Below, piece by piece: positions 34,213 through 43,429 of a stretch of 64,000 bases of DNA (position 1 is its first letter; every line of letters starts with the position of its first letter). Source of the DNA: Rhizobium altiplani (lineage in GTDB: Bacteria > Pseudomonadota > Alphaproteobacteria > Rhizobiales > Rhizobiaceae); the NCBI RefSeq assembly GCF_001542405.1, contig NZ_LNCD01000138.1:1-64000 (forward strand), given 5' to 3'. The notes under the pieces are model-generated. The model was not told where the DNA came from. It was given only the letters and a program-made list of their open reading frames with translations, and did not search any database. Position numbers and translations under genes: made by a program.

Positions 34213-35256
34213 ATGAACGACTTCAAAATGACCCGCCGCCATTTCGGCCTCCTCGCTGCCGGTGTCGCCGCAGCCTCCGCAATACCCTTCGCTGCCCGGG
34301 CGGCGACAGGCGAAACCGCGGTCGCCGCGACCTTTCCGGGCAACTGGGAAGATGGCTATCGCACCGTTCTGAGCCCGCTCGTCAAGGAAGCCGGTTACGG
34401 CCTGACGATCGCCCCCTCGATGGCGCAGGACCAGCTCGCCAAGGTCATGGCGAGCCCCGGCAACCCGCCCTACGACGCGCTGCTGATGTCACCCGGCCAG
34501 ATGGCCGTCGCCATCGACAACGACATCATAGAGAAGATCGACCCGAGCCGTCTGAAGAACTGGGGCATGCTTGATCCGGCCTTCCAGGGCGAATACGGCC
34601 CGACCGTCACGATCGAAGTCAACGGTATCGCCTACAATCCCGATCTCGTGCCGCGCCCGAAGGGCTACCGCGACCTGTTTGAAAACCCGGCCTATAGCGG
34701 TCTGGTTTCCTGGACCGGCTTTGGCTCCAACACCGCCGTCATGGCCTATACGGAGATGGCAAAGATCTTCGGCTCCGGCCCTGATGACATGGACGCGGTC
34801 TTCAAGGTCTTCAAGGAGCATCCGGAACATCTGAAGGGCGTCGTTGACAGCACCAACCACCAGATGACGCTATTCCAGCAGGGCGAAATCGCCGTCTTCA
34901 TGTGCTCGACCGGCAACGTCGCCCGTTTGAAGTCGATGGGTCTCAAGGCGGAATATGTCGCTCCGGAAAGCGGCGCGCCGGCAGCGCCGGTCAACATCCA
35001 CCTGACCAAGGGCGCTAAGAACCTCGATGCTGCCTATGCCTATATGGACGCCGCCATCTCCAAGGCTGCCCAGGACAAGCTGAAGCTGCCGCCGACCGAG
35101 ATGTTCCCGACCAACAAGGACGTCGCGCTGACGCCCGAGATCGAGGCCTATGTGACGCGCGAGCAGCTCGGCAACATGGTTTATCCGGACTGGGTCGCCA
35201 TCAACAAGAGCCGCGCCGACTGGATCCGCCAGTTCGACGCTCTCGTCGCAGGCTGA
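34213..35256 (+). CDS. ABC transporter substrate-binding protein, PotD/family 8 type
   Basis: 347 residues from ATG 34213 (AGAGGTGAG site). The signal is MNDFKMTRRHFGLLAAGVAAASA ... AARA, with a TRRHF twin-Arg motif, so Tat export is likely. The mature region shows VAATFPGNWEDGYRTVL, YDALLMSPGQMAVAIDND and a C-terminal KAAQDKLKLPPTEMFPTNK, as in polyamine/iron-type family binding proteins. Supplies ligand to the permeases at 35267 and 36087. Confidence 0.86.
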   Translation: MNDFKMTRRHFGLLAAGVAAASAIPFAARAATGETAVAATFPGNWEDGYRTVLSPLVKEAGYGLTIAPSMAQDQLAKVMASPGNPPYDALLMSPGQMAVAIDNDIIEKIDPSRLKNWGMLDPAFQGEYGPTVTIEVNGIAYNPDLVPRPKGYRDLFENPAYSGLVSWTGFGSNTAVMAYTEMAKIFGSGPDDMDAVFKVFKEHPEHLKGVVDSTNHQMTLFQQGEIAVFMCSTGNVARLKSMGLKAEYVAPESGAPAAPVNIHLTKGAKNLDAAYAYMDAAISKAAQDKLKLPPTEMFPTNKDVALTPEIEAYVTREQLGNMVYPDWVAINKSRADWIRQFDALVAG

Positions 35257-35266
35257 GGAGAGCACG

Positions 35267-36094
35267 ATGAAGGCGGGCGGCTTTCCATACGTTGTACCGA
35301 TGCTGTTGCTCTCGGTGGCGTTCTTTGCGACGCCGCTCGCCGTTCTCGTCGGTTTCAGTTTCACCGGCCCGGACGGGGCCACGCTGGCTAACTACATCAG
35401 GTTCTTTGGGGACGCGTTCAATTTCCGCGTCCTGCTCAACACGGCACGGCTCGGTCTGTTAACCGTTGTGGCCACGACGCTGCTCGGGGTGCCGATCGCG
35501 CTTCTCTACTGGCATAGCGGCAAGACGGCGCGCCAGCTCATCATCTTCCTGACACTCATTCCAATGCTGACCAGCAACGTCGTGCGTACCTTCGCCTGGA
35601 TCGTCATCCTCGGCCGGCAGGGTCCGATCAGCGAGGCGCTGCTCTGGCTCGGGTTGATCGGCCGGCCGATGACCCTGATGTTCACCGAATTCGGTCTCGT
35701 CATGGCCATGTGCCAGATCGACCTGCCGCTGATCATCCTGCCGCTGGTAGCGATCCTCTCCCGCACGCCGGTTCAATATACCGAAGCCGCACAGGTTTCC
35801 GGCGCGGGTCCTTGGCGCATTTTCGTCACCGTACTCATCCCGCTGATGCTGCCGGGTCTGCTGGCCGGCTGGATTCTGGTCTTTGCCAGCACCAGCAGTT
35901 CCTTCGTTACGCAGGCCGTCATCGGCGGCGCGCGTAACGTCTATGTTCCGCAGTTGATCTATCGCGAGGTCGGGACCTTGTTCGACTGGCCGTTGGCTTC
36001 GGCGATCGCCGTCGTCCTGCTGCTCTCCACCGGTTGCCTGCTGGTCGCGATGACCATGATTTCCCGTCACAGGAGGCTTGTCGGCCATGGCTAA
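35267..36094 (+). CDS. ABC transporter permease, PotB type
   Basis: 275-residue inner-membrane permease with about six helices, the first being VVPMLLLSVAFFATPLAVLVGFSF. The coupling (EAA) loop is EAAQVSGAGPWRIFVTVLIPLMLPG. It lies 10 bases after the binding-protein gene, and its 3' end overlaps the next permease by eight bases. Confidence 0.87.
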   Translation: MKAGGFPYVVPMLLLSVAFFATPLAVLVGFSFTGPDGATLANYIRFFGDAFNFRVLLNTARLGLLTVVATTLLGVPIALLYWHSGKTARQLIIFLTLIPMLTSNVVRTFAWIVILGRQGPISEALLWLGLIGRPMTLMFTEFGLVMAMCQIDLPLIILPLVAILSRTPVQYTEAAQVSGAGPWRIFVTVLIPLMLPGLLAGWILVFASTSSSFVTQAVIGGARNVYVPQLIYREVGTLFDWPLASAIAVVLLLSTGCLLVAMTMISRHRRLVGHG

Positions 36095-36920
36095 TCCCAA
36101 GCTCAATCACAGGCGCGAAAATCCCATCCCTGGTCTGCTCTACAAGCTTTTCGTCTTCGCTTTCGGCGTCTTCGCCGTGATCTATCTCGTCGCGCCGATC
36201 GTCATCGCCCTGACCATGTCCTTCACCTCGGGCCAGACCCTGAAATACCCGCCGGAGGGCTTTTCGCTCCGCTGGTACGAGGCGCTGCTCGATCCCGTTC
36301 GCTCTGCGACGGAGCATGCGGCCGCCATCAACTCGCTGAAGATCGCAGGCCTTGCGGTTCTGGGGTCGCTGCTCTTTGCCGTGCCAGCGACCATCGGCAT
36401 GAGCCGAATGCGCAAGGGCACTGTCGGCGCGATCGAGCCCCTGCTTCTGTCGCCGCTCGTCCTGCCCAGCCTCGTCTATGGTCTGGCGGCGCTGATCGTC
36501 GCCAATTCCATCGGCTTCCAGCCATCGCTGTTGCTGACCGTCGCCGGCCATGTCGTCGTTTTCGGGCCGCTGATGTACCGCGCCGCCTCCGTCGTCGCGC
36601 AGGGCCTCAATCCGTCGCTCGCCGAGGCATCGACCGTCATGGGCGCATCCTGGTTCACCACGCTTCGCCGCGTCACGCTGCCGCTTCTGATGCCGGGCAT
36701 TCTCGCCGGTGCGTTCCTGGTCTTCATCCAGTCGCTGGACAATGTTTCGATCTCGCTCTTCCTCGCGGATGCCGAAACGACTGTCCTGCCGCTCCGGATG
36801 TTCGCGCTGATTGAGGAATCGCTCGACGTTCGCGTCGCCGCGATATCAGGCATCCTCATCGGCCTCACCCTGATCGTCATGCTCGTCGCAAGACGCGTTC
36901 TCGCGCCGCGGCAGGCCTGA
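36087..36920 (+). CDS. ABC transporter permease, PotC type
   Basis: 277 residues from ATG 36087. AGGAGG at 36071-36076 lies 10 bases before this ATG and only one base from an alternative TTG at 36078, so the ATG is preferred. Predicted helices start LYKLFVFAFGVFAVIYLVAP; the EAA loop is EASTVMGASWFTTLRRVTLPLLMPG. Partner of the permease at 35267. Confidence 0.87.
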   Translation: MANPKLNHRRENPIPGLLYKLFVFAFGVFAVIYLVAPIVIALTMSFTSGQTLKYPPEGFSLRWYEALLDPVRSATEHAAAINSLKIAGLAVLGSLLFAVPATIGMSRMRKGTVGAIEPLLLSPLVLPSLVYGLAALIVANSIGFQPSLLLTVAGHVVVFGPLMYRAASVVAQGLNPSLAEASTVMGASWFTTLRRVTLPLLMPGILAGAFLVFIQSLDNVSISLFLADAETTVLPLRMFALIEESLDVRVAAISGILIGLTLIVMLVARRVLAPRQA

Positions 36921-36954
36921 CAAAAACTCAAGAATAATCTGGAAGGAAACACCC

Positions 36955-38379
36955 ATGACCCCTAGCGCAACCAAGTCAGGCTCCTACCGCGTCGGTTCGC
37001 TGCTTGCCGATTTCCAGCCGGATTTCGACTTCGACGCGCCCCTGCCGCTGCCGGTCGAAGAGTTCGAGGATCGCCTGCGCCGCATCCGTCGTCAGGCCGT
37101 GGAAGCCGGGCACGATGCGCTGATCGTCCATACCGGCGGCGTCGGCTGGTTCCACACGTCCAACCACTATCTGCGCTATATCTGCGACTGGATGCGCGAA
37201 GGCGTTCTGATCATCCCGACCGACCGCGACAAGCCGCTGACGCTCTTATCCTTCTTCACCCAGTCAGTGCTGCTGCCGCCGGGCGGCGAACCGGTGCTGG
37301 TCGAGGACATCTGGCAGATCGGCCCGATCGGCCGGGAATATGCCGACCGTCCGGGCGACAGCATCGTCAAGACGGCCGAGAAATGCGCCGAACTCTTGGC
37401 CGGCATGGGGCTCGCGAAGGCGCAGATCGGCCGGATCGGCGACCGCACGTCGCTGACCTTCTGGGCGGCACTCGACGAACTGATGCCGAAGACCAAGTTC
37501 GTCGCCGACAATGCCATTGTCGACCGGATGCAGAAGATCCGCTCACCGCGCGAGATCACCATGTTCCGCGCCGCCGCCCAGCTTATCAGCATCGCCACCC
37601 AGGCGGCCTATCACGTCGCCAACCCCGGCGTCACGGACCATGAAATCTACGCCGCCTTCACCCAGGCGCAGCTTTCCCATGGCGGTGAGACCGGCGACGG
37701 CTACCAGATCGGCATCAACGAGTTCGGCACCCATTGCGGCAAGCCCTACGGCCATGTCGTCCGGACGGGCGACCTGATCAACCTCTATGTCTCCAACGTC
37801 ACCTATCGCGGCTATACGGCCCAGACCGCCCGCATGATCGCCGTCGGCCCGATCACGAAGCGGCAGGAAGAGGTGCTCGAAGCCTGCACCGAAGGCGTCA
37901 AGCGTGCCGAAAAGCTGATCCGCCCCGGCGCCCTGATGCGCGACGTCAACAATGCCGCCTTCGAGCCGATGATCGAGCGCGGCATGCTGGGCTCGCCCGA
38001 GGCTCGCAGTATGCCCTACAACTGGGCCCCGATGGACGATGGCAGCGCGCGCCTCATCCCGCGCCAATATGTGAAGAACATCGACTGGGAGGCTCAGGGT
38101 CGCAAACTCATGCATGTCTACCCGGCGACCCACGGGCCGCATAACCCCAATCTCGGCCACTCGGTCGGCATGGCCGGCGGGCAGAACAGCTTCAACATCT
38201 CCTCCCACAATTACGACCGGATGGAGGAGGGCATGGTCTTCGTGCTCCATACCCAGTGGCTGGAGCCGCTGTCGGCCGGCTGCAATGTCGGCGATATTTA
38301 TGTCGTCACCAAGGATGGCTTCGAGAACCTCTCCCGCCACACCCCACTTGAAACCCACCGCATCGCTGCAGAGGGCTGA
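36955..38379 (+). CDS. M24-fold (pita-bread) hydrolase-like protein lacking the metal ligands
   Basis: 474 residues with the two-domain layout of creatinase and Xaa-Pro peptidases: N-terminal domain about 30-190, catalytic domain about 195-465. In the catalytic domain the His of GHSVG (H402) is kept. The other metal ligands are replaced: the first Asp aligns with Y278 (INLYVSNVTYRGY), the second with Q290 (YTAQTARM), the first Glu with H432 (EGMVFVLHTQW) and the second with about G446 (NVGDIYVV). It is therefore unlikely to be a metallopeptidase; metal-free creatinase shows that the fold can cleave C-N bonds another way. It sits 34 bases after a complete importer, so it probably hydrolyses the imported compound. 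Confidence 0.8.
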   Translation: MTPSATKSGSYRVGSLLADFQPDFDFDAPLPLPVEEFEDRLRRIRRQAVEAGHDALIVHTGGVGWFHTSNHYLRYICDWMREGVLIIPTDRDKPLTLLSFFTQSVLLPPGGEPVLVEDIWQIGPIGREYADRPGDSIVKTAEKCAELLAGMGLAKAQIGRIGDRTSLTFWAALDELMPKTKFVADNAIVDRMQKIRSPREITMFRAAAQLISIATQAAYHVANPGVTDHEIYAAFTQAQLSHGGETGDGYQIGINEFGTHCGKPYGHVVRTGDLINLYVSNVTYRGYTAQTARMIAVGPITKRQEEVLEACTEGVKRAEKLIRPGALMRDVNNAAFEPMIERGMLGSPEARSMPYNWAPMDDGSARLIPRQYVKNIDWEAQGRKLMHVYPATHGPHNPNLGHSVGMAGGQNSFNISSHNYDRMEEGMVFVLHTQWLEPLSAGCNVGDIYVVTKDGFENLSRHTPLETHRIAAEG

Positions 38380-38380
38380 T

Positions 38381-39043
38381 ATGTACGATCACGTCCATTT
38401 CGACTTCTCCAGTCTCAACGAGCGCGAGCGCTACAAGATTCTGATCGGCACCGTGATCCCGCGCCCGATCGCGCTGGTGACGACGGTCAGCAAGGACGGC
38501 CAACCGAACGCCGGCCCCTTCAGCTTCTTCAATGTGCTCACCCACGATCCGGCCATCGTCGCCATCGGCGTCGAGAATTACGCCGACATGCGCTTCAAAG
38601 ACACCGCCCGCAACATCCGCGAGACCGGCGAGTTCACCGTCCACATCTGCGACAATGCACTTGTCGACAAGATGGAGGTTTGCGCCATCAAGTTCGGCCC
38701 CGAGGTAAACGAGATGGAGGAGGCGGGCCTTGCGACCGTGCCTGGACAGATGGTCCGCAGTCCGCGAATCCTAGCAGCCCCTGCAGCCTTGGAATGCCGC
38801 CGCCACACGACCCTGCAGGTCGGCCCGGCCCGCGAGATCATCCTCGGCGAGGTCGTCGGCGTCTTCGTTCGTAGCGATGCGATCAATGCATCGAACCTGC
38901 ATATCGACCAGCAGATGATGGACGCCGTCGGCCGCATGGGTGGCCATACCTATGCCCGAACGCGTGACCAGTTTGATATCAAGACGCTCACGCCACAGGA
39001 GTGGGAAGGCCGGAAGGCTGGCGTGAAGGCCGCGGCTGAATAA
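38381..39043 (+). CDS. Flavin reductase-domain protein (FMN-binding split barrel)
   Basis: 220 residues from ATG 38381, one base after the M24-like stop, with GAGG upstream. Flavin-reductase-like marks: LIGTVIPRPIALVTTVSKDGQPNAGPFSFFNVLTHDP, VAIGVENYADMRFKDTARNIRETGEFTVHI, ECRRHTTLQVGPAREIILGEVVGVFV. This subgroup binds FMN and often acts in flavin supply or in reductive steps. As last gene of the importer operon it may reduce an intermediate or feed an oxygenase; no such oxygenase lies in this operon. Confidence 0.84.
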   Translation: MYDHVHFDFSSLNERERYKILIGTVIPRPIALVTTVSKDGQPNAGPFSFFNVLTHDPAIVAIGVENYADMRFKDTARNIRETGEFTVHICDNALVDKMEVCAIKFGPEVNEMEEAGLATVPGQMVRSPRILAAPAALECRRHTTLQVGPAREIILGEVVGVFVRSDAINASNLHIDQQMMDAVGRMGGHTYARTRDQFDIKTLTPQEWEGRKAGVKAAAE

Positions 39044-39296
39044 GCGGATGCTGAGCGCCACTGCTGTCCATACAGAGACTTCGGCATCGCGATCGCGCTT
39101 GGAAGGGAGGTCATCCGCCAAAACTACACGGTGCTGTTCACTACGGCGGAGGCAGGACGCCTGATAGGTCAAGCCCGAGAACCACGGGTGTGCGGCAATT
39201 CCTTGATCTTGCCACGCTGTAGCAATGGCTCGCGTGGTAGGCGTTCAGCCTGGCTCATGTGCGTCAGTCCAAATTCGCGAACAGGCTGACCGCGCT

Positions 39297-41000
39297 TCAA
39301 CCCTGACGGCCTTGGTGCCAGGCGCGCACGCCATCGGTCACACGTTCATAAAAGTTCGTCGAACCCACCGCAGCCTCCACTCCTCCCAACTGCATTCCCT
39401 CTCGTACTTGGTCACGCACGCGGGCGAAGGCAACAGTGATGCCCTGCCGTTGGAACTCAGCAATGGCATTGAGCAGAGCATCGCAGGCGCTAGTGTCAAT
39501 GAAGTCTACCGAGCCTGCGTCGACGAGTACGTGCTTCACTGCCGGGCCGCTCGCGGCCAGGGCTGTCTTCAGCTCCGCGTCAAGGTGACCAATGCTGGCG
39601 AAGAACAGGTCGCCGCCAGCGCGCCAAATCAGCAGGCCGGGGAAGGTCAACGCGTCGGGGTGCAGCGTGACGTCGCGATAGGCTTCCGTGCCGGGCAGTT
39701 GGCCGAGCACCGCGCCTTGCGGATGGCTTGCTCGATAAATTAGCATAAGCAGCGCCAGCATGACGCCAAGCCCGATACCTTGCAGAACGCCAAGGGTCAG
39801 TTCCCCAGCGATGACGATCGCTGCCACGGCGAACTCGGAACGACTCCTCGCATACAGAACGCGCAAATAGTCGGGTTTCGAGAGGTGCAGCATGGCGGCG
39901 ATCACGATTGCGCCAAGCGCAGGGTGCGGCATGTTTCGAAACAGGGGCGTCAGCAGAACCAGAGTTAAAAAACAAAAAATCGCGGCGACGAGATTAGCCA
40001 GTTGGGAGCGAGCTCCAGCGGCGATGGCCACGGAGGTCTTGGATAGGCTGCCGACCGCGAGGAAGCCACCGAAAAGGCCGCTCAGGACGTTGGCGGCCCC
40101 GTGTGCGACCAGCTCTTGATTTGGTTCGATGTCACCGCCACCCTGCACTGTTGCGGCCTTCGCCGCTCCGAGCGCCTCGGCATAGCCGACCAGCACGATG
40201 GCGAGAGCACCGGGCGTTAGTGTCCACAGTGTTGCAGGGTCAAGCTGTGGCAACGCAAGCGGCGGCAGGCCGGATGGGAGGTCGCCGATCACCTGGATAC
40301 CGGTGGCTTCACCGCCGAGCAGACCGACGCAAATCGTGGCAAGGGCCGCGACAACCAGGGCAGCGGGTATGCGAGGCACGAGGGAACGAAGCAACCACAT
40401 CGCAGCTAGGCTCAGCAATCCGGACACCGCGGGCGCCAACGCGACATCCTGGAGATGGCGGACCACGAACCAAAGCTTGGTGAAGAAGTTACCGGACGTT
40501 CCGGCGATGCCAAGCAGATGTGGCACCTGGCCGATGATGGTGACGCAGACGAGGCCCTCGATGAACCCCCGCATCACTGGCGTCGGGATAAAGGCCGCCA
40601 CCCAACCCATCCGCAGTGCACCGAAGAGCAGGAACAAAGCTCCGATCAAGATCGCCAGCGTGGACGTTAGTCCATTGTATTCCGCAGCCCCCCGGGCTGC
40701 AATTGCGCCCACGGTCAAGGCTGAGATGAGGCCGGTGGCGGTGTCAGGTCCGACGACCAGCAGGCGCGAGGTGCCGAGCAGCGCGTAGCCTATCAATGGC
40801 GGGACGATGGTATAGAGCCCCATGATTGGCGGCACCCCGACGATCCCGGCGTAGGCCATGCCCTCCGGCACCATCACCGCCCAGAGGGCAAGACCGGCCA
40901 TGAAATCGGGCAACAGCCAGTCACGGCGATAGGAACGAATCCAGCCGAGGAAGGGCAGCTGCCGCTTTGTGATGGTGGCTGGGTGGGCGCCTGAAGGCAT
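39297..41000 (-). CDS. SulP-family anion transporter with STAS domain
   Basis: 567 residues. The membrane part (about 30-420) has the SulP signature PEGMAYAGIVGVPPIMGLYT and the VGPDTATG half-helix. The cytoplasmic STAS domain is at about 450-560 (HVLVDAGSVDFIDTSACDALLNAI). Family members carry sulfate, bicarbonate or dicarboxylates. It follows the VIT-like gene by 12 bases on the same strand. The pair shows no obvious link to the catabolic operons on either side. Confidence 0.9.
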   Translation of the reverse strand: MPSGAHPATITKRQLPFLGWIRSYRRDWLLPDFMAGLALWAVMVPEGMAYAGIVGVPPIMGLYTIVPPLIGYALLGTSRLLVVGPDTATGLISALTVGAIAARGAAEYNGLTSTLAILIGALFLLFGALRMGWVAAFIPTPVMRGFIEGLVCVTIIGQVPHLLGIAGTSGNFFTKLWFVVRHLQDVALAPAVSGLLSLAAMWLLRSLVPRIPAALVVAALATICVGLLGGEATGIQVIGDLPSGLPPLALPQLDPATLWTLTPGALAIVLVGYAEALGAAKAATVQGGGDIEPNQELVAHGAANVLSGLFGGFLAVGSLSKTSVAIAAGARSQLANLVAAIFCFLTLVLLTPLFRNMPHPALGAIVIAAMLHLSKPDYLRVLYARSRSEFAVAAIVIAGELTLGVLQGIGLGVMLALLMLIYRASHPQGAVLGQLPGTEAYRDVTLHPDALTFPGLLIWRAGGDLFFASIGHLDAELKTALAASGPAVKHVLVDAGSVDFIDTSACDALLNAIAEFQRQGITVAFARVRDQVREGMQLGGVEAAVGSTNFYERVTDGVRAWHQGRQG

Positions 41001-41012
41001 CGTCTCTATCCT

Positions 41013-41681
41013 TCATCCACCGAGCCCGATGGCGACGGAAACCATGGCCACCCCAAGCAGCATGATTGTCAGTCCAACGAGCCACGGATTTGCGTCCGTG
41101 TAGCGCCCCCACCAGTAGCCCACCAGAAACAGCAACAGAATCTGCAGCATGTTCGACAGGTGAAGCGCGAGATCGGGAACCTCAACGAGAATAAACGGCA
41201 TCACCGCCGGCAGCGCCGCCGCCGACACCAATAGAAAGACGGCAAACGCAGACAGGAAATCGCGGGGTTGCAGGCGCGCACGGGCAGGGGCAGCTCTTGT
41301 GGTGACGGCCAGCATGGCTCGATAGAGAGTGGCTCGATCCTGAATGCCCACAGCAAGGGGTTCATCTTCCAGACCGAATTCCTCCTCCAGTGCGGCCAAG
41401 GCTTCGACATCGTTGCCTGAGCTTTTCAGGATGCGATAGAAACGCGCACGCCGGCTTCGATGGAACAGGCCACCGAGCACAAAAAACACCGCATCAATCA
41501 CTCCCCACGCTAAGTTGCAACCGATGATCGTTGCGATCAGCTGATGCACATTGAGCGGGGCGCTCGTTGCGGCCAGGCGCGCCCCTAGAGTGACAGTAAG
41601 CGCCATGATGAGTCCGAACAGAACCTCGCCCAGACTGTCACCTGGATCGAGATGGCGGTGGATTGGTGTCCCGTTGTTCAT
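41013..41681 (-). CDS. VIT/CCC1-like integral membrane protein
   Basis: 222 residues from ATG 41681 (a GTG at 41714 is possible). N-terminal LDPGDSLGEVLFGLIMALTVTLGARLA and LIATIIGCNLAWGVIDAVFFVLGGL resemble the VIT1/CCC1 divalent-metal family. A cytoplasmic stretch of about 70 residues follows and then three hydrophobic helices. The first helix keeps a D-GD motif but the full set of metal residues of iron/manganese transporters is not clear, so transport activity is uncertain. Forms a two-gene unit with the SulP transporter. Confidence 0.7.
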   Translation of the reverse strand: MNNGTPIHRHLDPGDSLGEVLFGLIMALTVTLGARLAATSAPLNVHQLIATIIGCNLAWGVIDAVFFVLGGLFHRSRRARFYRILKSSGNDVEALAALEEEFGLEDEPLAVGIQDRATLYRAMLAVTTRAAPARARLQPRDFLSAFAVFLLVSAAALPAVMPFILVEVPDLALHLSNMLQILLLFLVGYWWGRYTDANPWLVGLTIMLLGVAMVSVAIGLGG

Positions 41682-41717
41682 CGCGACTTGCCCCAAGGCG
41701 TCATTTAACACCACCAG

Positions 41718-41985
41718 CTATAAATAGAGCACGTTTAGGTTTTCGAATGATTCGGTAAAAGGTTGCTGACGCTTTGGAGGTGCGAGGCTGGCCTTGCGGG
41801 CGAGTCTGGCCTTGCGGGCGGAGCCGGCGAACAGGCCGTAGTGGCGGATACGATGGAAACCACGCGGCAGGGCATGGAGCAGGAAGCGGCGGATGAACGC
41901 GTCGGCTGCGAGGGCCATTGACCTGTTGGCGATCGGCGCCGTCGCGGCGATAGTCCTTGTAGCGAAAGGTGACGCCGCTCTCGTC
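41718..41985 (-). pseudogene. IS91-family transposase 3' remnant with frameshift
   Basis: Read leftwards, DESGVTFRYKDYRRDGADRQ and then, after a one-base insertion near 41919, ADAFIRRFLLHALPRGFHRI and RHYGLFAGSARKA match the C-terminal part of IS91-type Y2 transposases. The catalytic N-terminal part and the usual Cys-rich tail are missing. It marks the left boundary of the exopolysaccharide region, and together with the recombinase relic at 25134 it brackets the block between them. Confidence 0.75.
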
Positions 41986-42140
41986 GCTCCTCCGCGTAAG
42001 CGTCGGGGTGCTTTTGTTTGTTTCTACTCCGTGTCGAGCTCGCCGGCCTCCAACTTGCCGATGAAATCCACATGCACTTCAGCGACGAAACGGGTTGATT
42101 TCGTAATAGAGTTTCTGTCTAGTTGTAGGAATAGTAAGTA

Positions 42141-42159
42141 TATTTCAAATATTGAAGTA
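42141..42159. promoter_or_regulatory. Candidate WggR site upstream of the hydrolase gene
   Basis: TATTTC-AAATATT-GAAGTA: 6-bp arms with one mismatch around a 7-base A/T spacer, in a very AT-rich stretch 32 bases before the ATG at 42192. Same geometry as the sites at 53022, 56388 and 58301. Confidence 0.5.
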
Positions 42160-42191
42160 TATTTGTTGGATATGTTGTTTGGGTGGATGGT

Positions 42192-43148
42192 ATGCGCATA
42201 TTTTCGGACGAGAACCTTGAGGTGATACATCGTCCAGGATCATCTCCATATCTTCTGGTCACCTTTAATGAGATGGAAATGAGGGCGAACGGGAGCCGGT
42301 TCTGGGCGCAGCGATTCTGCGAGAAAGCCGATATTTCGGCGCTGGGCTTCATCAGTCGACGCCCGAACTGGTTTCCGGCAGCGAGCATCGTCAAGGCAGT
42401 CGAAGCGGCCGCGCCCATTCTTCGCGCGGCGCCGGAGCGAGTACTTTACGGGCATTCGCAGGGCGGTTACGCGGCGTTGCGCTACCGTGGGCGCTTCAAC
42501 GCCTCCGTTGCCATCGCCTTTTGCCCGCAAGTTTCGATAGATCCGAAGGTGGCTCCCTTCGACGGGCGGTTCACACGGCATTTCTCGCCCGACCTGCACG
42601 CCAATATGGGGATCGCTCCGGATCACGCGGCCGGGCGCGCCTATCTCTTCTTCGATCCGTTCCACGCCGTTGACCACCGCCACGCCGCGCGGATCGCGAC
42701 GCTGCAGGAGAGGACGCACCTCGTGCCGGTCCACATGACCGGCCATGGCACCGTTCGGGCTTTCACCGGGACCGAGCGCGCGCTGTCGTTGATCGAGGCC
42801 TGCCGCGGAGACGATCTTCGGGGGCTACGCGCTCTGGCCCGAGCTGCCCGCGTGGCGGCGCCGATGCGACCCTATCAGATCGCTGTGACGGCGATAGCCC
42901 GCCATCCTGCGTGGGCCGACCGATTTAATGCGCGCTTCGGTTCGTCGTTTTCTCCGGTCGAGCGAGCAAACTTCCTCTATCATCGGGCCAACCGTCATAT
43001 TCGCGACGGCGAGCTCGCGACAGCGCGGACCATGCTTGTGGACGCCATGACGTGTCAGCCGGAAAATGCTGGCTTCGCCGGCCGGCTTACGGAACTGGAC
43101 GGTCGTATTGCACGCAGCCGCAGGGCGGATGGCACCGCGCTTTCGTGA
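42192..43148 (+). CDS. Alpha/beta-hydrolase-like protein with C-terminal TPR-like helices
   Basis: 318 residues from ATG 42192; no strong ribosome-binding site is seen. The nucleophile elbow is VLYGHSQGGYAALRY (Ser of GHSQGG near residue 90), and a late His in HMTGHGTVRAF may complete the triad. The last 70 residues (NFLYHRANRHIRDGELATARTMLVDAM, CQPENAGFAGRL) look like a TPR-type helical pair. It converges with wgeG across a 281-base gap and has its own promoter with a WggR-like repeat, so it probably belongs to the galactoglucan regulon. It might remove or transfer an acyl group; it could correspond to wgeH (expE8), but I cannot confirm that. Confidence 0.65.
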   Translation: MRIFSDENLEVIHRPGSSPYLLVTFNEMEMRANGSRFWAQRFCEKADISALGFISRRPNWFPAASIVKAVEAAAPILRAAPERVLYGHSQGGYAALRYRGRFNASVAIAFCPQVSIDPKVAPFDGRFTRHFSPDLHANMGIAPDHAAGRAYLFFDPFHAVDHRHAARIATLQERTHLVPVHMTGHGTVRAFTGTERALSLIEACRGDDLRGLRALARAARVAAPMRPYQIAVTAIARHPAWADRFNARFGSSFSPVERANFLYHRANRHIRDGELATARTMLVDAMTCQPENAGFAGRLTELDGRIARSRRADGTALS

Positions 43149-43429
43149 TCCAAATGTTGCCAAGCCTAAAAGACAAGATGGCCTTCGCGGTGGGTGAAGC
43201 CCATCTCCGATCCACCCGCGGGCTGGCCTTCTGACCAATGCGGGTCTGCCAAAAGAGTGCACTGGATTTTAGAACTACGAGCAAAAAGGGCAAAGACCGG
43301 AAGCAGATCCCGTGATCCTCAAACGCGACGTCCTTCGAATGCGCTGTTCGGGTGACCGAGGCCACCTAGCGGCGAGGGGCCCGATCTCCATGCTGACGGA
43401 GGAGCCGACGTTGGCGCGGGTGAGCGTGG

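Noticed and set aside
41735..42073. A 112-codon - strand open frame overlapping the IS91 relic
   Set aside because: It is out of frame with the recognisable transposase sequence; the real homology lies in two other frames joined by a frameshift.
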